From NCBI GenBank assembly GCA_003695725.1, contig RFHX01000273.1:1-5468 (forward strand): a stretch of 5,468 nucleotides of DNA, in the 5' to 3' direction. Positions 5,375 to 5,468 of the stretch are shown in pieces; positions within the stretch are counted from its first letter, which is position 1; every line of letters starts with the position of its first letter. The notes under the pieces were generated by a model. That model ran no database searches. It saw only the letters and a list, made by a program, of their open reading frames with translations, and was not told where the DNA came from. A program made the position numbers and the translations under genes. The DNA is from J061 sp003695725 [NCBI: Candidatus Schekmanbacteria bacterium]. Its GTDB lineage: Bacteria; Schekmanbacteria; GWA2-38-11.

Positions 5375-5468
5375 ACTATTACATTAACAATAATAATATA
5401 TCTTTTTGTTTTTATAAGATAATTAATCGTCTATATATTTTTTTTATATAAAGAATTATTTTTGTTCA

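Noticed and set aside
5432-5450. TATATA inverted repeat around eight T residues
   Set aside because: It is a low-complexity AT stretch expected by chance in such an AT-rich intergenic region.

Overview
The window is AT-rich and gene-dense, and every credible gene lies on the minus strand, so the reading order is from high to low coordinates. The content points to a Gram-negative (diderm) bacterium: a type IV pilus minor-pilin cluster (pilV-pilW-pilX order), a Sec-exported lipoprotein, and a bacterial STT3-like membrane glycosyltransferase. Base composition and protein style fit an environmental, perhaps uncultivated, deltaproteobacteria-like lineage, but nothing here fixes the taxon.

Layout in transcription order: 5468-5278 is an AT-rich leader with one plausible sigma70-type promoter (about 5346-5374). 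It is followed by PilV-like (5277-4828), PilW-like (4819-3902) and PilX-like (3894-2839) minor pilins spaced 7-8 bases apart. Two tandem, related genes for tiny exported peptides of 61 residues follow (2813-2628 and 2591-2406). Next come a TPR-type lipoprotein (2335-1382) and, 2 bases further, a large membrane protein with a GTG start at 1379 that runs off the low-coordinate end of the window. No strong terminator was seen between these genes, so one operon is likely.

The three pilin-like proteins should form a priming or tip complex for a type IV pilus in the inner membrane. In the classical fimU-pilV-pilW-pilX-pilY1-pilE order the large tip adhesin PilY1 follows pilX. Here that place is taken by the peptide pair, each with a signal peptide, an Asn/Ser/Gly-rich linker and a nearly identical C-terminal tail (STIKNWHEVN / STTIKNWHEVK). 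I do not recognise this peptide family, and it is the most interesting item in the window. The STT3-like enzyme could glycosylate a pilin or the exported peptides, but that link rests only on gene order.

The first 1379 bases look empty if only complete ORFs are listed. Translated by hand, they are one uninterrupted minus-strand frame of 459 codons with clear family motifs, and its end lies outside the window.
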